Below are positions 53,775-62,589 of a stretch of 64,000 nt of DNA, one piece after another. The DNA comes from Rossellomorea aquimaris. GTDB taxonomy: Bacteria; Bacillota; Bacilli; Bacillales; Bacillaceae_B. A model generated the notes under the pieces. It was given only the letters and a program-made list of their open reading frames with translations, was not told the DNA's origin and did not search any database. The translations under genes were made by a program, and so were the position numbers. Positions within the stretch are counted from its first letter, which is position 1. Every line of letters begins with the position of its first letter. The stretch lies in NCBI RefSeq assembly GCF_035590735.1, contig NZ_CP141595.1:2513001-2577000 (forward strand), written 5' to 3'.

Positions 53775-54451
53775 GTCCTCATCACATACCCGGTACCGCG
53801 TACAGTTTGGATGTAGCTATCTTCGTCAGGCGAATCAATTTTATTTCGCAAGTATCTTACATAAACATCCACTACGTTCGTTTCAACCTCGGTATCATAC
53901 CCCCACACTTTATTTAGAAGGACTTCACGGGTCAAAACAATATTTTTATTTTCCAAAAAGGCGAGTAGAAGGTCATACTCCCTTTTCGTAACCTCAATTT
54001 CATGTTCAAGCTTAAATACTTGCCTTGACTCCTTTTGAACGGTGATATCTCGGTAATGATACGTTATTTGAGCCGAAGCTGCTTCTTCATTTCCGGCTCT
54101 TCTAAATACGGCCCTCAACCTCGCTAACAGTTCTTCAATAGCAAAAGGCTTTACGATATAATCATCTGCACCGCTGTCCAATCCCGATACACGATCCATT
54201 ACACTATCCCTTGCCGTGATCATGAGGATCGGAATAGCTTTCACTTGCCGGATTCTTCTGCAAACCTCAAGTCCGTTTAAATTCGGCAGCATTAGATCCA
54301 ATAAGATTATGTCCCAATCCTCGTTTAAACCTTTCTCTAACCCAGCTCTTCCATCATGGGCGAGACCCACTTCATATCCTTCATATTTAAGTTCCAGTTC
54401 AATGAACCTGGAAAGATTTTTTTCATCTTCTATGACTAAAATTCTTTTCAC
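53771..54451 (-). CDS. OmpR-family response regulator (ArlR/YkoG type)
   Basis: This 226-residue DNA-binding response regulator has a receiver domain with acidic pair EDE (8-10), phosphoacceptor Asp in DIILLDLMLPNLNG (about 51) and Lys in YIVKPFAIEELL. The C-terminal winged helix (about 135-226) has VTKREYDLLLAFLENKNIVLTREVLLNKVWGYD and VDVYVRYLRNKID. It partners the kinase directly downstream. A GTG at 54451, six bases after AGGTG, is preferred over the GTG at 54460. A small membrane-protein gene ends 32 bases upstream and probably shares the transcript. Confidence 0.9.
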   Translation of the reverse strand: MKRILVIEDEKNLSRFIELELKYEGYEVGLAHDGRAGLEKGLNEDWDIILLDLMLPNLNGLEVCRRIRQVKAIPILMITARDSVMDRVSGLDSGADDYIVKPFAIEELLARLRAVFRRAGNEEAASAQITYHYRDITVQKESRQVFKLEHEIEVTKREYDLLLAFLENKNIVLTREVLLNKVWGYDTEVETNVVDVYVRYLRNKIDSPDEDSYIQTVRGTGYVMRT

Positions 54452-54483
54452 ATAAATCACCTGCTCTAAATGCTTAATACGTC

Positions 54484-54609
54484 TTATTTTATTTTACTTT
54501 TGCTGAAAATAAAATCATTAAGCGCTTGAAAGATTTCAATACCTTGATACGTCATTAATGTAATGGCAGTAAAACTGAAAAATAAAATAGGAATTATTCG
54601 AATCCACAT
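54484..54609 (-). CDS. Tiny membrane protein at the head of a two-component operon
   Basis: This 41-residue protein consists of one hydrophobic segment (IIPILFFSFTAITLMTY, about 4-20) and a short polar tail ending KSKIK. GGGAGG lies nine bases before its ATG, a strong site for such a short gene. It lies 32 bases upstream of the response regulator on the same strand. Small membrane proteins next to kinases often modulate sensor activity, but that role is only inferred here. I know no named homologue. Confidence 0.6.
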   Translation of the reverse strand: MWIRIIPILFFSFTAITLMTYQGIEIFQALNDFIFSKSKIK

Positions 54610-54808
54610 GGTTCTTACCTCCCTTTTATCATTACCGTCATTTTCCTCCACTTTCATTAAAATTGAATGAGAAAACGGTAAGTTTTCACTTAGAGAAGAG
54701 AGAAACCTTATGTTTACATAATGATATTACAATCAAATAAATAGATAGTATGAATTTGCTCCTGTTGAAGAAAATAAGAGTTGTATAAATAAGAATGAGG
54801 TGCACGAA

Positions 54809-56029
54809 ATGGAAAGTAAAAAAAAATTAGATTTACTTGCGTTATCCTCTATTCCTTTAGTTATGACACTCGGGAATTCGATGTTGATCCCTGTTCTTCC
54901 TCAATTAGAAAAGGAGCTTAACATTACGGGATTTCAATCAAGCTTGATCATCACCGTATACTCAATCATAGCCATACTCTGCATTCCAATTGCCGGATAC
55001 TTATCCGATCGTTTCGGAAGGAAAACCATTTTAATACCCAGTTTAGTCATTGCAGGAATCGGGGGCCTCATTTGTGGATTTGCTTCCATATACGGTTCGA
55101 ACGCCTATATTTTTGTCATTGTAGGAAGGGTTGTTCAAGGTATTGGAGCAGCCGGTGCATTCCCGGTCGTCATCCCTACCGTCGGTGATCTGTATGAAGA
55201 TGATGATCAAATCACCAAGGGATTGGGCTTAATCGAGACGTCTAATACATTCGGCAAAGTTCTTAGCCCGATACTTGGTGCATTATTTGCCGCCTGGATT
55301 TGGTTTATCCCCTTCTTTTCCATTCCAGTATTTTCACTTTTATCCATTCTACTGATCGTGGTTTATGTAAGAGTCCCGGCTAAAAAAGGAGAAGTAGCGA
55401 AGCAAACCATTAAGGAATTTGTTCATGAGGTGGGAATCGTCCTTAGGAAGGAAAAGAAATGGATCTTCGGAATCTTTGTTATCGGAATCATTTCCATGTT
55501 TACTTTATTTGGATTTTTATATTATTTATCAACCCGCTTAGAGCAGGCTTATGGAATTAATGGAGTAATGAAGGGACTATATTTAGCAGTCCCACTCCTT
55601 TTTTTATGCCTTACCTCCTATATAACCGGAAAAGTGATCGGAAAGAGCAAAATTAAGATGAAGTGGGTCATCGTATTTGGATCCCTAATGAGTTCGGTGG
55701 CTTTCATTCCATTAATCTTTACTGAAGGAAAATGGGTCATCTTGAGTATTTTTTCCATTGCTGGTATCGGAATGGGTGCAGCCCTTCCCTGTTTGGATGC
55801 TTTGATTACAGAAGGAATTGAGAAAGAACACCGTGGAACCATCACCTCAATCTACAGTTCAATGAGGTTTACAGGGGTCGCTTTAGGTCCTCCTATAGTC
55901 GCGTTGATTGAAACTTTAAGTACCTTTATCATTTTCATAGTTCTAAGCCTATTATCCAGCCTGGTCGGAATGTTTTTCATTAAAGTTCCGGAAACACCCC
56001 CGCAAGTTGTCTCAACTAAAAAGGCCTAA
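54809..56029 (+). CDS. MFS multidrug-efflux-type transporter
   Basis: This 406-residue protein has 12 predicted helices. It shows the drug-H+ antiporter motif A GYLSDRFGRKTILIPSLVIAG after helix 2 and a motif-C-like stretch (GLIETSNTFGKVLSPILGALFAA) in helix 5. These suggest an export function of the YitG/YmfD-like group; the substrate is unknown. The ATG at 54809 has GAGGTG six bases upstream, better than the GTG at 54800. A terminator ends the gene. Confidence 0.85.
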   Translation: MESKKKLDLLALSSIPLVMTLGNSMLIPVLPQLEKELNITGFQSSLIITVYSIIAILCIPIAGYLSDRFGRKTILIPSLVIAGIGGLICGFASIYGSNAYIFVIVGRVVQGIGAAGAFPVVIPTVGDLYEDDDQITKGLGLIETSNTFGKVLSPILGALFAAWIWFIPFFSIPVFSLLSILLIVVYVRVPAKKGEVAKQTIKEFVHEVGIVLRKEKKWIFGIFVIGIISMFTLFGFLYYLSTRLEQAYGINGVMKGLYLAVPLLFLCLTSYITGKVIGKSKIKMKWVIVFGSLMSSVAFIPLIFTEGKWVILSIFSIAGIGMGAALPCLDALITEGIEKEHRGTITSIYSSMRFTGVALGPPIVALIETLSTFIIFIVLSLLSSLVGMFFIKVPETPPQVVSTKKA

Positions 56030-56055
56030 GGATCCATTGGATCCATACCATGATG

Positions 56056-56089
56056 AAAAAACGGAGCTGAATGCAGGCTCCGTTTTTTT
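56056..56089 (+). terminator. Terminator of the MFS gene
   Basis: AAAACGGAGC pairs with GCTCCGTTTT around a 9-base loop, then TTTA. Confidence 0.88.
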
Positions 56090-56220
56090 AATTTGCACCG
56101 CTACATCTGTTGAGTAGAATAAAGAATGCTCTTTCTTTACGATTCAAACATGTTTATTTCGATTCATAATGTGGTAGATATATCCATAAACATGATAGGG
56201 ATCGTAAGGGAGGAATTTAT

Positions 56221-56394
56221 ATGACCTGGATAATCGTAATTGTTTCTCTTTTTGTACTTCTCATTCTGGCTGAAGAAGTCATTAATTATTTTCTACGTAC
56301 AAAAGTAATTAATCATCACCCCAAGGCGAAAAGAAGCGAAGGAAAGATGAAATCATTGTTTCATAAAGTAAAGCTGAAACTGACTCATTCATAG
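56221..56394 (+). CDS. Small single-pass membrane protein
   Basis: This 57-residue protein has one N-terminal transmembrane helix (WIIVIVSLFVLLILAEEV, about 3-20) and a basic C-terminus (KVINHHPKAKRSEGKMKS). The ATG follows GGGAGG by seven bases. I recognise no family. It lies between the MFS gene and a Nudix hydrolase on the opposite strand. Confidence 0.6.
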   Translation: MTWIIVIVSLFVLLILAEEVINYFLRTKVINHHPKAKRSEGKMKSLFHKVKLKLTHS

Positions 56395-56451
56395 TAAGTA
56401 GTACTACATAGTCTAATAGGTGGAGATGTTATTCTCTGCCTTCCACTTAAA

Positions 56452-56916
56452 TCACTTCTTTGACACAATATGCAGAGTTTCTTTTGGTTGATGTGATAAC
56501 ATACCTTTAACCTCTTGAGGATATAGTTGTACTTCTGATAGTTCTTCAATTGGAATCCACTTGTATAATATGCGATCCCCTTCCAGTCCATGAAAGGCGT
56601 CCTTTTGAAAAATTGCCTTGTCTATAGCTTTCACTTTATAGTAAAATCCAATTTCATGGAAATCCCATTCTTTATATGTAAAGAAATTCTCGTTCACCAT
56701 GACCAACTGTTCTACATGAATTTCAATCCCTAGTTCTTCTCTCATTTCTCTCTTTAAGCTTTCCTGTGAAGCTTCCCCCATGACGACTCTTCCACCGGGC
56801 AACGACCAGTAACTGTCTTCCCCTTGTTTATGTAATAAAATATGATTCTGTTCTATCCAGACGGCCACTACCCTGTAATTAAAAACGTTCTGGTTTTGTT
56901 TAAACACAAGATCCAC
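56452..56916 (-). CDS. Nudix hydrolase
   Basis: This 154-residue Nudix-fold hydrolase has the Nudix box GGRVVMGEASQESLKREMREELGIE, the G-x5-E-x7-R-E-x-x-E-E-x-G pattern, around residues 42-66. The N-terminal FNYRVVAVWIEQNHILLHKQ is the usual first strand and LPGG precedes the box. The substrate is a nucleoside diphosphate linked to another moiety, not otherwise predictable. It starts at GTG with GGAGGGG upstream. Confidence 0.88.
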   Translation of the reverse strand: MDLVFKQNQNVFNYRVVAVWIEQNHILLHKQGEDSYWSLPGGRVVMGEASQESLKREMREELGIEIHVEQLVMVNENFFTYKEWDFHEIGFYYKVKAIDKAIFQKDAFHGLEGDRILYKWIPIEELSEVQLYPQEVKGMLSHQPKETLHIVSKK

Positions 56917-57303
56917 TTGACCCCTCCTTTCCCCTTCATTCTAACCCATAAAAACCCAATAATGTCTAAAAATACGCAAAAAGAAGACAAAAGCTTCAGC
57001 AAAACTTTTGTCTCCAAAGGAAAGAAATTAGAATGGGTCTTACATAATAAAGATTTAAACAAAAAGAAAGCTACCCCACTTTCTTTTTGTTTAGGAGTGA
57101 TAAATCCTTATTCATAAGCAAGGTTCATTGTAACGGGTGAAAAAGTGAACACTATTAGAACAAGATTAAAATTTGATGAGAAAATCATTTTCTCCCTTCA
57201 TTCTCCACTACTCTATCAAAAAAGCATCCAGATTAAATTTATGATATGATAAATAAGAATTCAGAATGTTACAATTCATTCTAATGGATGGAAGGATGGA
57301 AAA
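56917..57303. other. Intergenic region with an orphan terminator
   Basis: No convincing gene lies here. GACAAAAG/CTTTTGTC (about 56987-57013) and a stronger hairpin at 57058-57091 are the only structures; the last 30 bases carry the pxpA ribosome-binding site. Confidence 0.5.
57058..57091. terminator. Orphan bidirectional terminator
   Basis: AACAAAAAGAAAG and CTTTCTTTTTGTT form a perfect 13-bp stem with an 8-base loop. No annotated gene ends here on either strand. Confidence 0.65.
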
Positions 57304-58029
57304 ATGAAAATTGATTTAAATTGTGATTTAGGAGAAAGTTTTGGTGCATATACTATTGGACAAGATGAAGAAATGATGAACTTCGTTTCCTCCGTCAATG
57401 TCGCTTGCGGATTCCATGCAGGAGATCCCCTCGTAATGAAACAAACAGTCACAAATGCATTAAGTCACAATCTAAAGATTGGTGCTCACCCCGGGTTGCC
57501 TGACCTTCAAGGGTTCGGAAGAAGAATGATACATGTCACCCCTGAAGAAGCATATGCCCTTGTACAATATCAAATTGGTGCCCTGCTCGCTTTCGTCAAG
57601 GCACAGGGAGGCAAGTTGTCACATGTTAAGCCTCATGGTGCTCTCTATAATATGGCTGCGAAGGATTCCGAACTGGCTGCATCGATTGCTAAAGCAGTAT
57701 ACGACTTTGACCCTGAATTAACATTGTTCGGCCTTTCTCAAAGTGAGCTGACAAAAGCAGGAGAAGAAATCGGATTGCATGTTGCTCATGAAGTATTTGC
57801 CGATCGAACCTATCAATCTGATGGTTCTCTAACTCCCCGTTCCCTTCCCAATGCCGTACTTCATGATGAAAACGAAGTCGAAAAGCAAGTCTTACGAATG
57901 GTGGAGAAACAAGAAGTAGTTTCAACAGATGGTGAGGTATTATCAATTAAAGCGGATACCATTTGTCTTCATGGAGATAACACGGCTGCTTTAAACCTTG
58001 CTAAAAGATTATATGAAAAGTTAAGTTGA
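57304..58029 (+). CDS. pxpA: 5-oxoprolinase subunit A (LamB/YcsF family)
   Basis: This 241-residue protein of the LamB/YcsF family starts [16 protein letters not shown] and has [40 protein letters not shown] and [18 protein letters not shown]. PxpA works with PxpB and PxpC to hydrolyse 5-oxoproline to glutamate. The other subunits are not in the window. The ATG is preceded by AAGGATGG and a terminator follows the stop. Confidence 0.9.
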   Translation: MKIDLNCDLGESFGAYTIGQDEEMMNFVSSVNVACGFHAGDPLVMKQTVTNALSHNLKIGAHPGLPDLQGFGRRMIHVTPEEAYALVQYQIGALLAFVKAQGGKLSHVKPHGALYNMAAKDSELAASIAKAVYDFDPELTLFGLSQSELTKAGEEIGLHVAHEVFADRTYQSDGSLTPRSLPNAVLHDENEVEKQVLRMVEKQEVVSTDGEVLSIKADTICLHGDNTAALNLAKRLYEKLS

Positions 58030-58032
58030 ATT

Positions 58033-58060
58033 AATAAGGGCTTTACTTAGCCCTTATTTT
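58033..58060. terminator. Terminator of pxpA
   Basis: AATAAGGGC and GCCCTTATT form a 9-bp stem around an 8-base loop, followed by TT. Confidence 0.82.
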
Positions 58061-58112
58061 ATGGAGAATGTATAGGATTTGTCTATTGTATAGAAGATAG
58101 GAGCAGTCTCTA

Positions 58113-58406
58113 ATGAATAAGACTTTACTACTCGAAGGGTTCCGCTGGATGTTCATCTTACTTGTTGCTTGCGTTATTATTCTATATGGCTATCAGCGCT
58201 TCCTTTTGCACTCTAGCATTGAAACATCTCTACAAACCGTATCTCCCGACTCAACCATCATTGGAATCATTCAGACTCATACCACTGATAATAAAGAAAA
58301 AGTGTATGAAGCTCTATATAAGACAAAAGACGGAAAGTGTTACAGAGCTTCATTCGAGCGTAATGGGCACACATTCATAGGAAATCAGGAGGCATCCTGT
58401 GAATAG
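58113..58406 (+). CDS. Small membrane-anchored protein, unknown
   Basis: This 97-residue protein has one N-terminal hydrophobic helix (about 12-30) and an extracytoplasmic-type domain of about 60 residues with two cysteines. I do not recognise a family. The fold pattern, short strands and a terminal Cys-Glu, resembles small secreted Bacillus proteins. AGGAG lies nine bases upstream of the ATG. A second small gene begins at its 3' end and overlaps it. Confidence 0.5.
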   Translation: MNKTLLLEGFRWMFILLVACVIILYGYQRFLLHSSIETSLQTVSPDSTIIGIIQTHTTDNKEKVYEALYKTKDGKCYRASFERNGHTFIGNQEASCE

Positions 58407-58503
58407 AAGGAGTAGACCGAAACGAGCCATTCAAACCAACCTCAATTTGAATCAACAGAAAAAATTTATAAAATCAGAAAATTCATGTTGCACTATGGGA
58501 TAA
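58399..58503 (+). CDS. Small basic protein translationally coupled to the upstream gene
   Basis: This 34-residue basic protein (MNRRSRPKRAIQTNLN at the start, CCTMG at the end) begins at GTG, six bases after a perfect AGGAGG. It overlaps the last eight bases of the preceding gene. Such overlap and site are strong evidence for translation, although the protein is too short for family assignment. Confidence 0.5.
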   Translation: MNRRSRPKRAIQTNLNLNQQKKFIKSENSCCTMG

Positions 58504-58644
58504 TATCCTCCCCACATTACACTCGTTTCCCCGATTATTCAGAACATACCAACTAGTGAAGTTCAATAAAAAGTATGGCTGGTTTTAAGCAAGCCATTTA
58601 GTGGAAAGTAGAGGAATGAGACTTACATAGAAAGGGGCATTGCT

Positions 58645-59052
58645 ATGATAAAAACTCTTACGATTGATACAAAAAAACGCGATGAAATGATTGATATCAC
58701 CACTCATGTCCAAGAAGTCGTCAACCATGCAAAAATGAAGGAAGGTGTTGTCGTGGTTCAATCCTTCCACACAACAGCCGGCATCACGGTGAATGAAAAT
58801 GCTGATCCCGATGTAAAGACAGATTTTCTACGTCGATTAGACGAGGTATACCCTTGGGAACATACTCTCGACCTTCATCGAGAAGGAAACACGGCTGCTC
58901 ATTTAAAGACAAGTACGGTCGGACACTCTCAAACAATCATCGTCACTAATGGGGAACTTCTATTGGGAACTTGGCAAGGCATCTACCTATGTGAGTTTGA
59001 TGGTCCACGTACTAGAAGAAGGGTTTCGGTTAAAACAATTAAAACTGAATAA
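58645..59052 (+). CDS. yugU: UPF0047/YjbQ-family protein (YugU)
   Basis: This 135-residue protein of the YjbQ/UPF0047 family shows the conserved [45 protein letters not shown] and [19 protein letters not shown]. Family members form trimers and have been linked to side activity in thiamine phosphate synthesis; the real role is unclear. The ATG has AAAGGGG upstream, and a terminator hairpin lies after the stop. Confidence 0.88.
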   Translation: MIKTLTIDTKKRDEMIDITTHVQEVVNHAKMKEGVVVVQSFHTTAGITVNENADPDVKTDFLRRLDEVYPWEHTLDLHREGNTAAHLKTSTVGHSQTIIVTNGELLLGTWQGIYLCEFDGPRTRRRVSVKTIKTE

Positions 59053-59061
59053 GGAACAAAA

Positions 59062-59088
59062 AGACTCGGGTGCATTTCCTCGAGTCTC
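59062..59088. terminator. Terminator between yugU and the DCC gene
   Basis: AGACTCG and CGAGTCT form a stem with a G-rich loop; it is near the stops of two convergent genes. Confidence 0.65.
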
Positions 59089-59089
59089 T

Positions 59090-59488
59090 CTATTCTATAA
59101 AGCGTTCTCTTATGTTTTGCGAAGGCAGCTCACAAGTCTCTTGTTTTCCAAACCATTTGTATCTATTTAAGGCAATCCATCTGTATACCCTATCTCTTAG
59201 GGGCTTAGGAACGATTAGGCATGTAGTGAAAAACTTCCATGGCCATGTCAATTGAGAGCACACCTTTAAAGCAGCGGTTGATTCCACATACGCTTTATGA
59301 TTTTCAATTAAAACAATGCTATCTGTAGTATAAGGAACGTTGTGCTTCTTCAATAATTTTTGACCAATATCGCTTTGTAAGGAAGCAAACTGGTAGATTC
59401 CTTCAGGATCACGTTCAATAATAAATCGCACACTACTATTGCAAAAATTACATATGCCATCAAACAAAATTATTGCCAATGAAATCAC
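59090..59488 (-). CDS. yuxK: DCC-family thiol-disulfide oxidoreductase-like protein (YuxK)
   Basis: This 132-residue DUF393/DCC-family protein has the signature ILFDGICNFCNSSVRFIIERD (D-G-x-C-x-x-C at residues 10-16), the thioredoxin-like redox pair. The C-terminal part (VPKPLRDRVYRWIALNRYKWFGKQ) is typical. The exact start is uncertain, since GTG at 59488 and a TTG three codons later are both possible. Confidence 0.82.
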   Translation of the reverse strand: MISLAIILFDGICNFCNSSVRFIIERDPEGIYQFASLQSDIGQKLLKKHNVPYTTDSIVLIENHKAYVESTAALKVCSQLTWPWKFFTTCLIVPKPLRDRVYRWIALNRYKWFGKQETCELPSQNIRERFIE

Positions 59489-59576
59489 ACCGTTTCATGA
59501 ATATCACTTATCACTTATCACTTCAAATTATAATAGAATTCATAACATCTTTCCAGAAAATTACCTGCTTTCAACT

Positions 59577-60155
59577 TTATGAATGCTCCGATAGGTGACC
59601 TACTTCATTAAAGGAATGAACTGCCCATCGTTTATTTTTCATATGAAGATTGGTAAGGCAGCCGTTAAATAGCTTCACATGCCCCAGTACTGCCTCCTCT
59701 TCATGAAACTCCCGTAAAACTGCACTGATGACAGCACCGTGAGCAACTAACAGTACCTTCTTGCCGGGAAACTGAGCATGAATCTCTTTCAGCCCGTCCT
59801 GAATCCTCTGGATCAACTCTTCATACGATTCCATATTCGGAAAGATAAAGTCAGGAAATCGCTCATCTCTTTCTTCTCGGGACAGTCCCTCTCCCTCACC
59901 AAAATGGCGTTCCTTGAAATGATCCATTTCAACTATTGGAAGTTCCAGTGATTCATTGATAATATCCGCTGTTTTTCTGGCTCTCATTAAAGAAGTGGTT
60001 ATGAGCACATCCCACTGTGATTTCTTCAAAAATTCTCTGCATTCTTCCGCTTGAAGCTTTCCAGTTTCATTTAAGGGTATATCTGTTTGACCTTGTAATT
60101 TACCCAAGAGATTCCATTCTGTTTGACCATGCCTTACTAAACATATATGAGTCAT
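59577..60155 (-). CDS. Histidine phosphatase-family protein
   Basis: This 192-residue phosphoglycerate-mutase-like phosphatase has the phosphate-accepting His in MTHICLVRHGQTEWNLLGKLQGQTDIPLNETG, the second catalytic His in KVLLVAHGAVI and the Glu in FKERHFGEGEGL. B. subtilis PhoE/YhfR is of this type. The ATG at 60155 has AAGGAG eight bases upstream; an in-frame Met at 60206 adds a stretch that contains this site and is unlikely. Substrate unknown. Confidence 0.88.
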   Translation of the reverse strand: MTHICLVRHGQTEWNLLGKLQGQTDIPLNETGKLQAEECREFLKKSQWDVLITTSLMRARKTADIINESLELPIVEMDHFKERHFGEGEGLSREERDERFPDFIFPNMESYEELIQRIQDGLKEIHAQFPGKKVLLVAHGAVISAVLREFHEEEAVLGHVKLFNGCLTNLHMKNKRWAVHSFNEVGHLSEHS

Positions 60156-60320
60156 TTCATTTACTCCTTCTTTTAAGTAGTTATTTATAATGTCCATACA
60201 AACCATGCTTTGAGAAAGGTATAATTCTACTAGATTTTATGATATACTATATTACCATTAAAAGAGATTATTTCGAATGTTTTAAATAAATGAGCAGTAA
60301 TAAGGAGTTGGCTGAATAGA

Positions 60321-61172
60321 ATGAGAGATGAATTATTATATCTGGGTCAAGAAATCGTTTCACATAAAGCTGAAATTGCTAAATGTGTAATTGACTATCA
60401 GGAACAACGTTACTCTGAACAACTTAAGTTTTCAGGTTTGCAAATGGAGAAGATCACAGAGTGGAGAATTGAATTAATACAAATATTGGGTGAATCTTTA
60501 TATGAAGAGCAAAAGGATTCTCACATTAAAATAAAAGAGTGGACTCAGAAAGTTGGGGAAATAGCCATTGAGAAAGGTATCTCCCTAAACGAATCTTTAA
60601 AAACTCTATCCACAATCCGTACGGCCATTTGGGATTTTTTCAATGAGCAAATCGACAAACAAATTTCAGCCTCCATTATGTTGCAAGCAAACAAAAAGAT
60701 AAATCCCTTACTCGATGAAATTGCTTATCTTTTCAATGAGTTATTTATAAAGCAGCAAAATGATCAGTTGGCCCTTGTTCATACTGCTATGGATGAACTA
60801 TCAGCACCGATCGTGCCGATAGCTGACAAAATTGCGATTCTTCCACTTGTCGGGGAAATTAATACTCAAAGATCAAGCTCTGTTATGGAAACGGCACTTA
60901 AGAAAAGCTCTGAATTGCAATTAGACTATTTATTTATTGACATATCCGGTGTAGCAATCATGGATACGATGATTTCGCATAATATCTATCAAATTGTAAA
61001 TGCTTTAAAAATGATGGGTGTCCAGTCGGTATTGACAGGTATCCGTCCTGAAGTTGCCCATACTTTAGGGAATCTAGGTATAACCTTCGACGATTTAAAA
61101 ACAAGTTCAAGCTTAAAACAGGCTCTTGAAGACATTGGATTCAATCAATATGAAGTGGTCCTTCCCCTATAA
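60321..61172 (+). CDS. RsbR-type stressosome STAS protein
   Basis: This 283-residue protein has an N-terminal all-helical, globin-like sensor domain (about 1-150) and a C-terminal STAS domain (about 165-275). The STAS domain carries the RsbR pattern FIDISGVAIMDTMISHNIYQIVNALK, with the phosphorylatable Thr in D-T-M, and VLTGIRPEVAHTLGNLGI with the second Thr. It is a paralogue of RsbRA/RB/RC/RD and would join the stressosome that controls SigB. The stand-alone location resembles ykoB, yojH or yqhA. Its ribosome-binding site AAGGAG lies rather far (13 bases) from the ATG. A terminator follows. Confidence 0.88.
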   Translation: MRDELLYLGQEIVSHKAEIAKCVIDYQEQRYSEQLKFSGLQMEKITEWRIELIQILGESLYEEQKDSHIKIKEWTQKVGEIAIEKGISLNESLKTLSTIRTAIWDFFNEQIDKQISASIMLQANKKINPLLDEIAYLFNELFIKQQNDQLALVHTAMDELSAPIVPIADKIAILPLVGEINTQRSSSVMETALKKSSELQLDYLFIDISGVAIMDTMISHNIYQIVNALKMMGVQSVLTGIRPEVAHTLGNLGITFDDLKTSSSLKQALEDIGFNQYEVVLPL

Positions 61173-61178
61173 TGAATA

Positions 61179-61215
61179 ACCAGAAGCTATGTCGACATGG
61201 CTTCTGGTTTTTTTG
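61179..61215 (+). terminator. Terminator of the RsbR-like gene
   Basis: ACCAGAAGC pairs with GCTTCTGGT, with an inner TATGTCGACATG palindrome, followed by TTTTTTT. Confidence 0.88.
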
Positions 61216-61228
61216 ATATTTCCAAACA

Positions 61229-61717
61229 CTAGTCACTCTTGTTTATTTTATGATGAAATAATAGTTGAATGCTTTGAACCGACATATATATGGGAATCGA
61301 CCAATACATTTCATACCCCTTATCGAAATGGAATATACCGATTCTGACCGTGAACCATTCCATCAAGAGAGAAAAAGCTGTCCAAATCAATAAATAAGCA
61401 AGATTCATAATCCCTCTTATCTTTAGCTTTATATATATGTATATGAAGAAATAACTATAAGGGCCATACATGATGTAACTTATAATGTCAATTGCCTGGT
61501 AAGCGGAACTGTCATTGACATCATAAAAATCCCAAGGAGGAATACTAATCGTATGATCATAGAACATTCCTATTGATATGCCATAAATATAATAACTTAA
61601 CCCTTCCAGGAATGAAAATATTTTTGGAGTGATCCAGATCAAAAAAAGGAGAGCGATGAGACTAATGATGATAAACCACTCGTTTAAGTCAAATGACCTC
61701 TCATAGATTCTGTCCAC
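61229..61717 (-). CDS. Multi-pass membrane protein of unknown function
   Basis: This 162-residue protein has four or five predicted helices. A conserved-looking extracellular loop reads YDHTISIPPWDFYDVNDSSAYQ, and MYGPYSYFFIYIYIKLKIRG follows. I have seen this loop in unannotated Bacillus membrane-protein families but cannot name it. It begins at GTG inside the 3' end of the upstream membrane-protein gene (17-base overlap). The two are probably co-expressed and may form a complex. Confidence 0.6.
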   Translation of the reverse strand: MDRIYERSFDLNEWFIIISLIALLFLIWITPKIFSFLEGLSYYIYGISIGMFYDHTISIPPWDFYDVNDSSAYQAIDIISYIMYGPYSYFFIYIYIKLKIRGIMNLAYLLIWTAFSLLMEWFTVRIGIFHFDKGYEMYWSIPIYMSVQSIQLLFHHKINKSD

Positions 61718-62187
61718 TATCCCTTTCCTCCTTTTTCTGCAAATTATAAAGTCCCAGGCCTATCCAAATACAAATCAATAAATATGTACCATTCATGATA
61801 ACTGTATTTAACAGGCTCCATTGAGGATACTCAAGGGTTTTAAAGTGTATGTGAAGGAAATCCAATACACTGATAAAGAATAACAAGCATACAAATAATA
61901 AAAATCGATGAGTTCTATTTCTGTAATTCAAGTAACCATTCACCATGACAATTCCGACCAGTGGCAAAATGCATTCCCTGTTTATCAATAGGCTGATAAA
62001 TTGAGTGACGTCCTCTGATGCCCTCAACCACTCCAGCTTATTGGTCATCATCGTATTGTAATTCGTTGAAATGATCGATAACACCATGAACTGTATGGAG
62101 TTTGAAGTGAATGAAAGCTTTTTTTTTCATAAAAATGACAATATAAATCAGTATGATCAATATGGAAATGAAGAAAGGAAGAGACAT
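61701..62187 (-). pseudogene. Membrane protein frameshifted at a run of nine A
   Basis: An ATG at 62187 with AAGGAG eight bases upstream opens a frame encoding one hydrophobic helix, MSLPFFISILIILIYIVIF, then M-K-K-K. At an uninterrupted run of nine A (minus strand; 62119-62127) this frame leaves the downstream protein: it continues for 26 residues and stops. With eight A the frame joins a 128-residue coding region (running to 61701) with three further helices and no good start of its own. The gene is therefore either disrupted, mis-sequenced or rescued by slippage on the A9 run. Function unknown. Confidence 0.6.
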
Positions 62188-62325
62188 TGATTTCTCCTTA
62201 GATTTTTCTTACTATCCTTGCCTTAATCGACTCATAACATAACCAAAATTGAAACAAGAGAGTTAGGAAGTTTGTATTAATTTTGCAAAGGGAAAAGAGT
62301 ATAGGAGAAAGAAGGAGGTAATTTG

Positions 62326-62523
62326 ATGAAACATGAATCTATCAATCCCAGTTATGCAAGAGGTGAAATAACAGAAGTCTTTGTTGATGGTTTGCAGCGA
62401 GACTTATCACCTGAAGAAGAAAGACTTATCTCAGGATGGACCCAAACCTTTAATAAAAACGAACGTGCCACCATCATCAATCTTCTTAAAGAATTACTAA
62501 ACAAACACAAAAGACATGACTAA
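62326..62523 (+). CDS. Small protein of unknown function
   Basis: This 65-residue hydrophilic protein starts MKHESINPSYARGEITEVFV and continues to a C-terminal helix (NERATIINLLKELLNKHK). AAGGAGG lies seven bases before the ATG. I recognise no family. It could be a small regulatory or spore protein. A strong terminator follows. Confidence 0.6.
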   Translation: MKHESINPSYARGEITEVFVDGLQRDLSPEEERLISGWTQTFNKNERATIINLLKELLNKHKRHD

Positions 62524-62527
62524 AACA

Positions 62528-62573
62528 AAAAGAGAAAAGGCCAGCCTGGATTAAGGCTGGCCTTTTCTCTTTT
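62528..62573. terminator. Terminator after the small gene
   Basis: AAAAGAGAAAAGGCCAGCC pairs with GGCTGGCCTTTTCTCTTTT, a 19-bp perfect stem with an 8-base loop; T-rich on both strands. Confidence 0.9.
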
Positions 62574-62589
62574 AATAATAATGTTCCTC

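Noticed and set aside
54749..54787. Possible leader peptide MNLLLLKKIRVV before the MFS gene at 54809
   Set aside because: No ribosome-binding site before the ATG, and no alternative hairpins hiding the MFS site were found.
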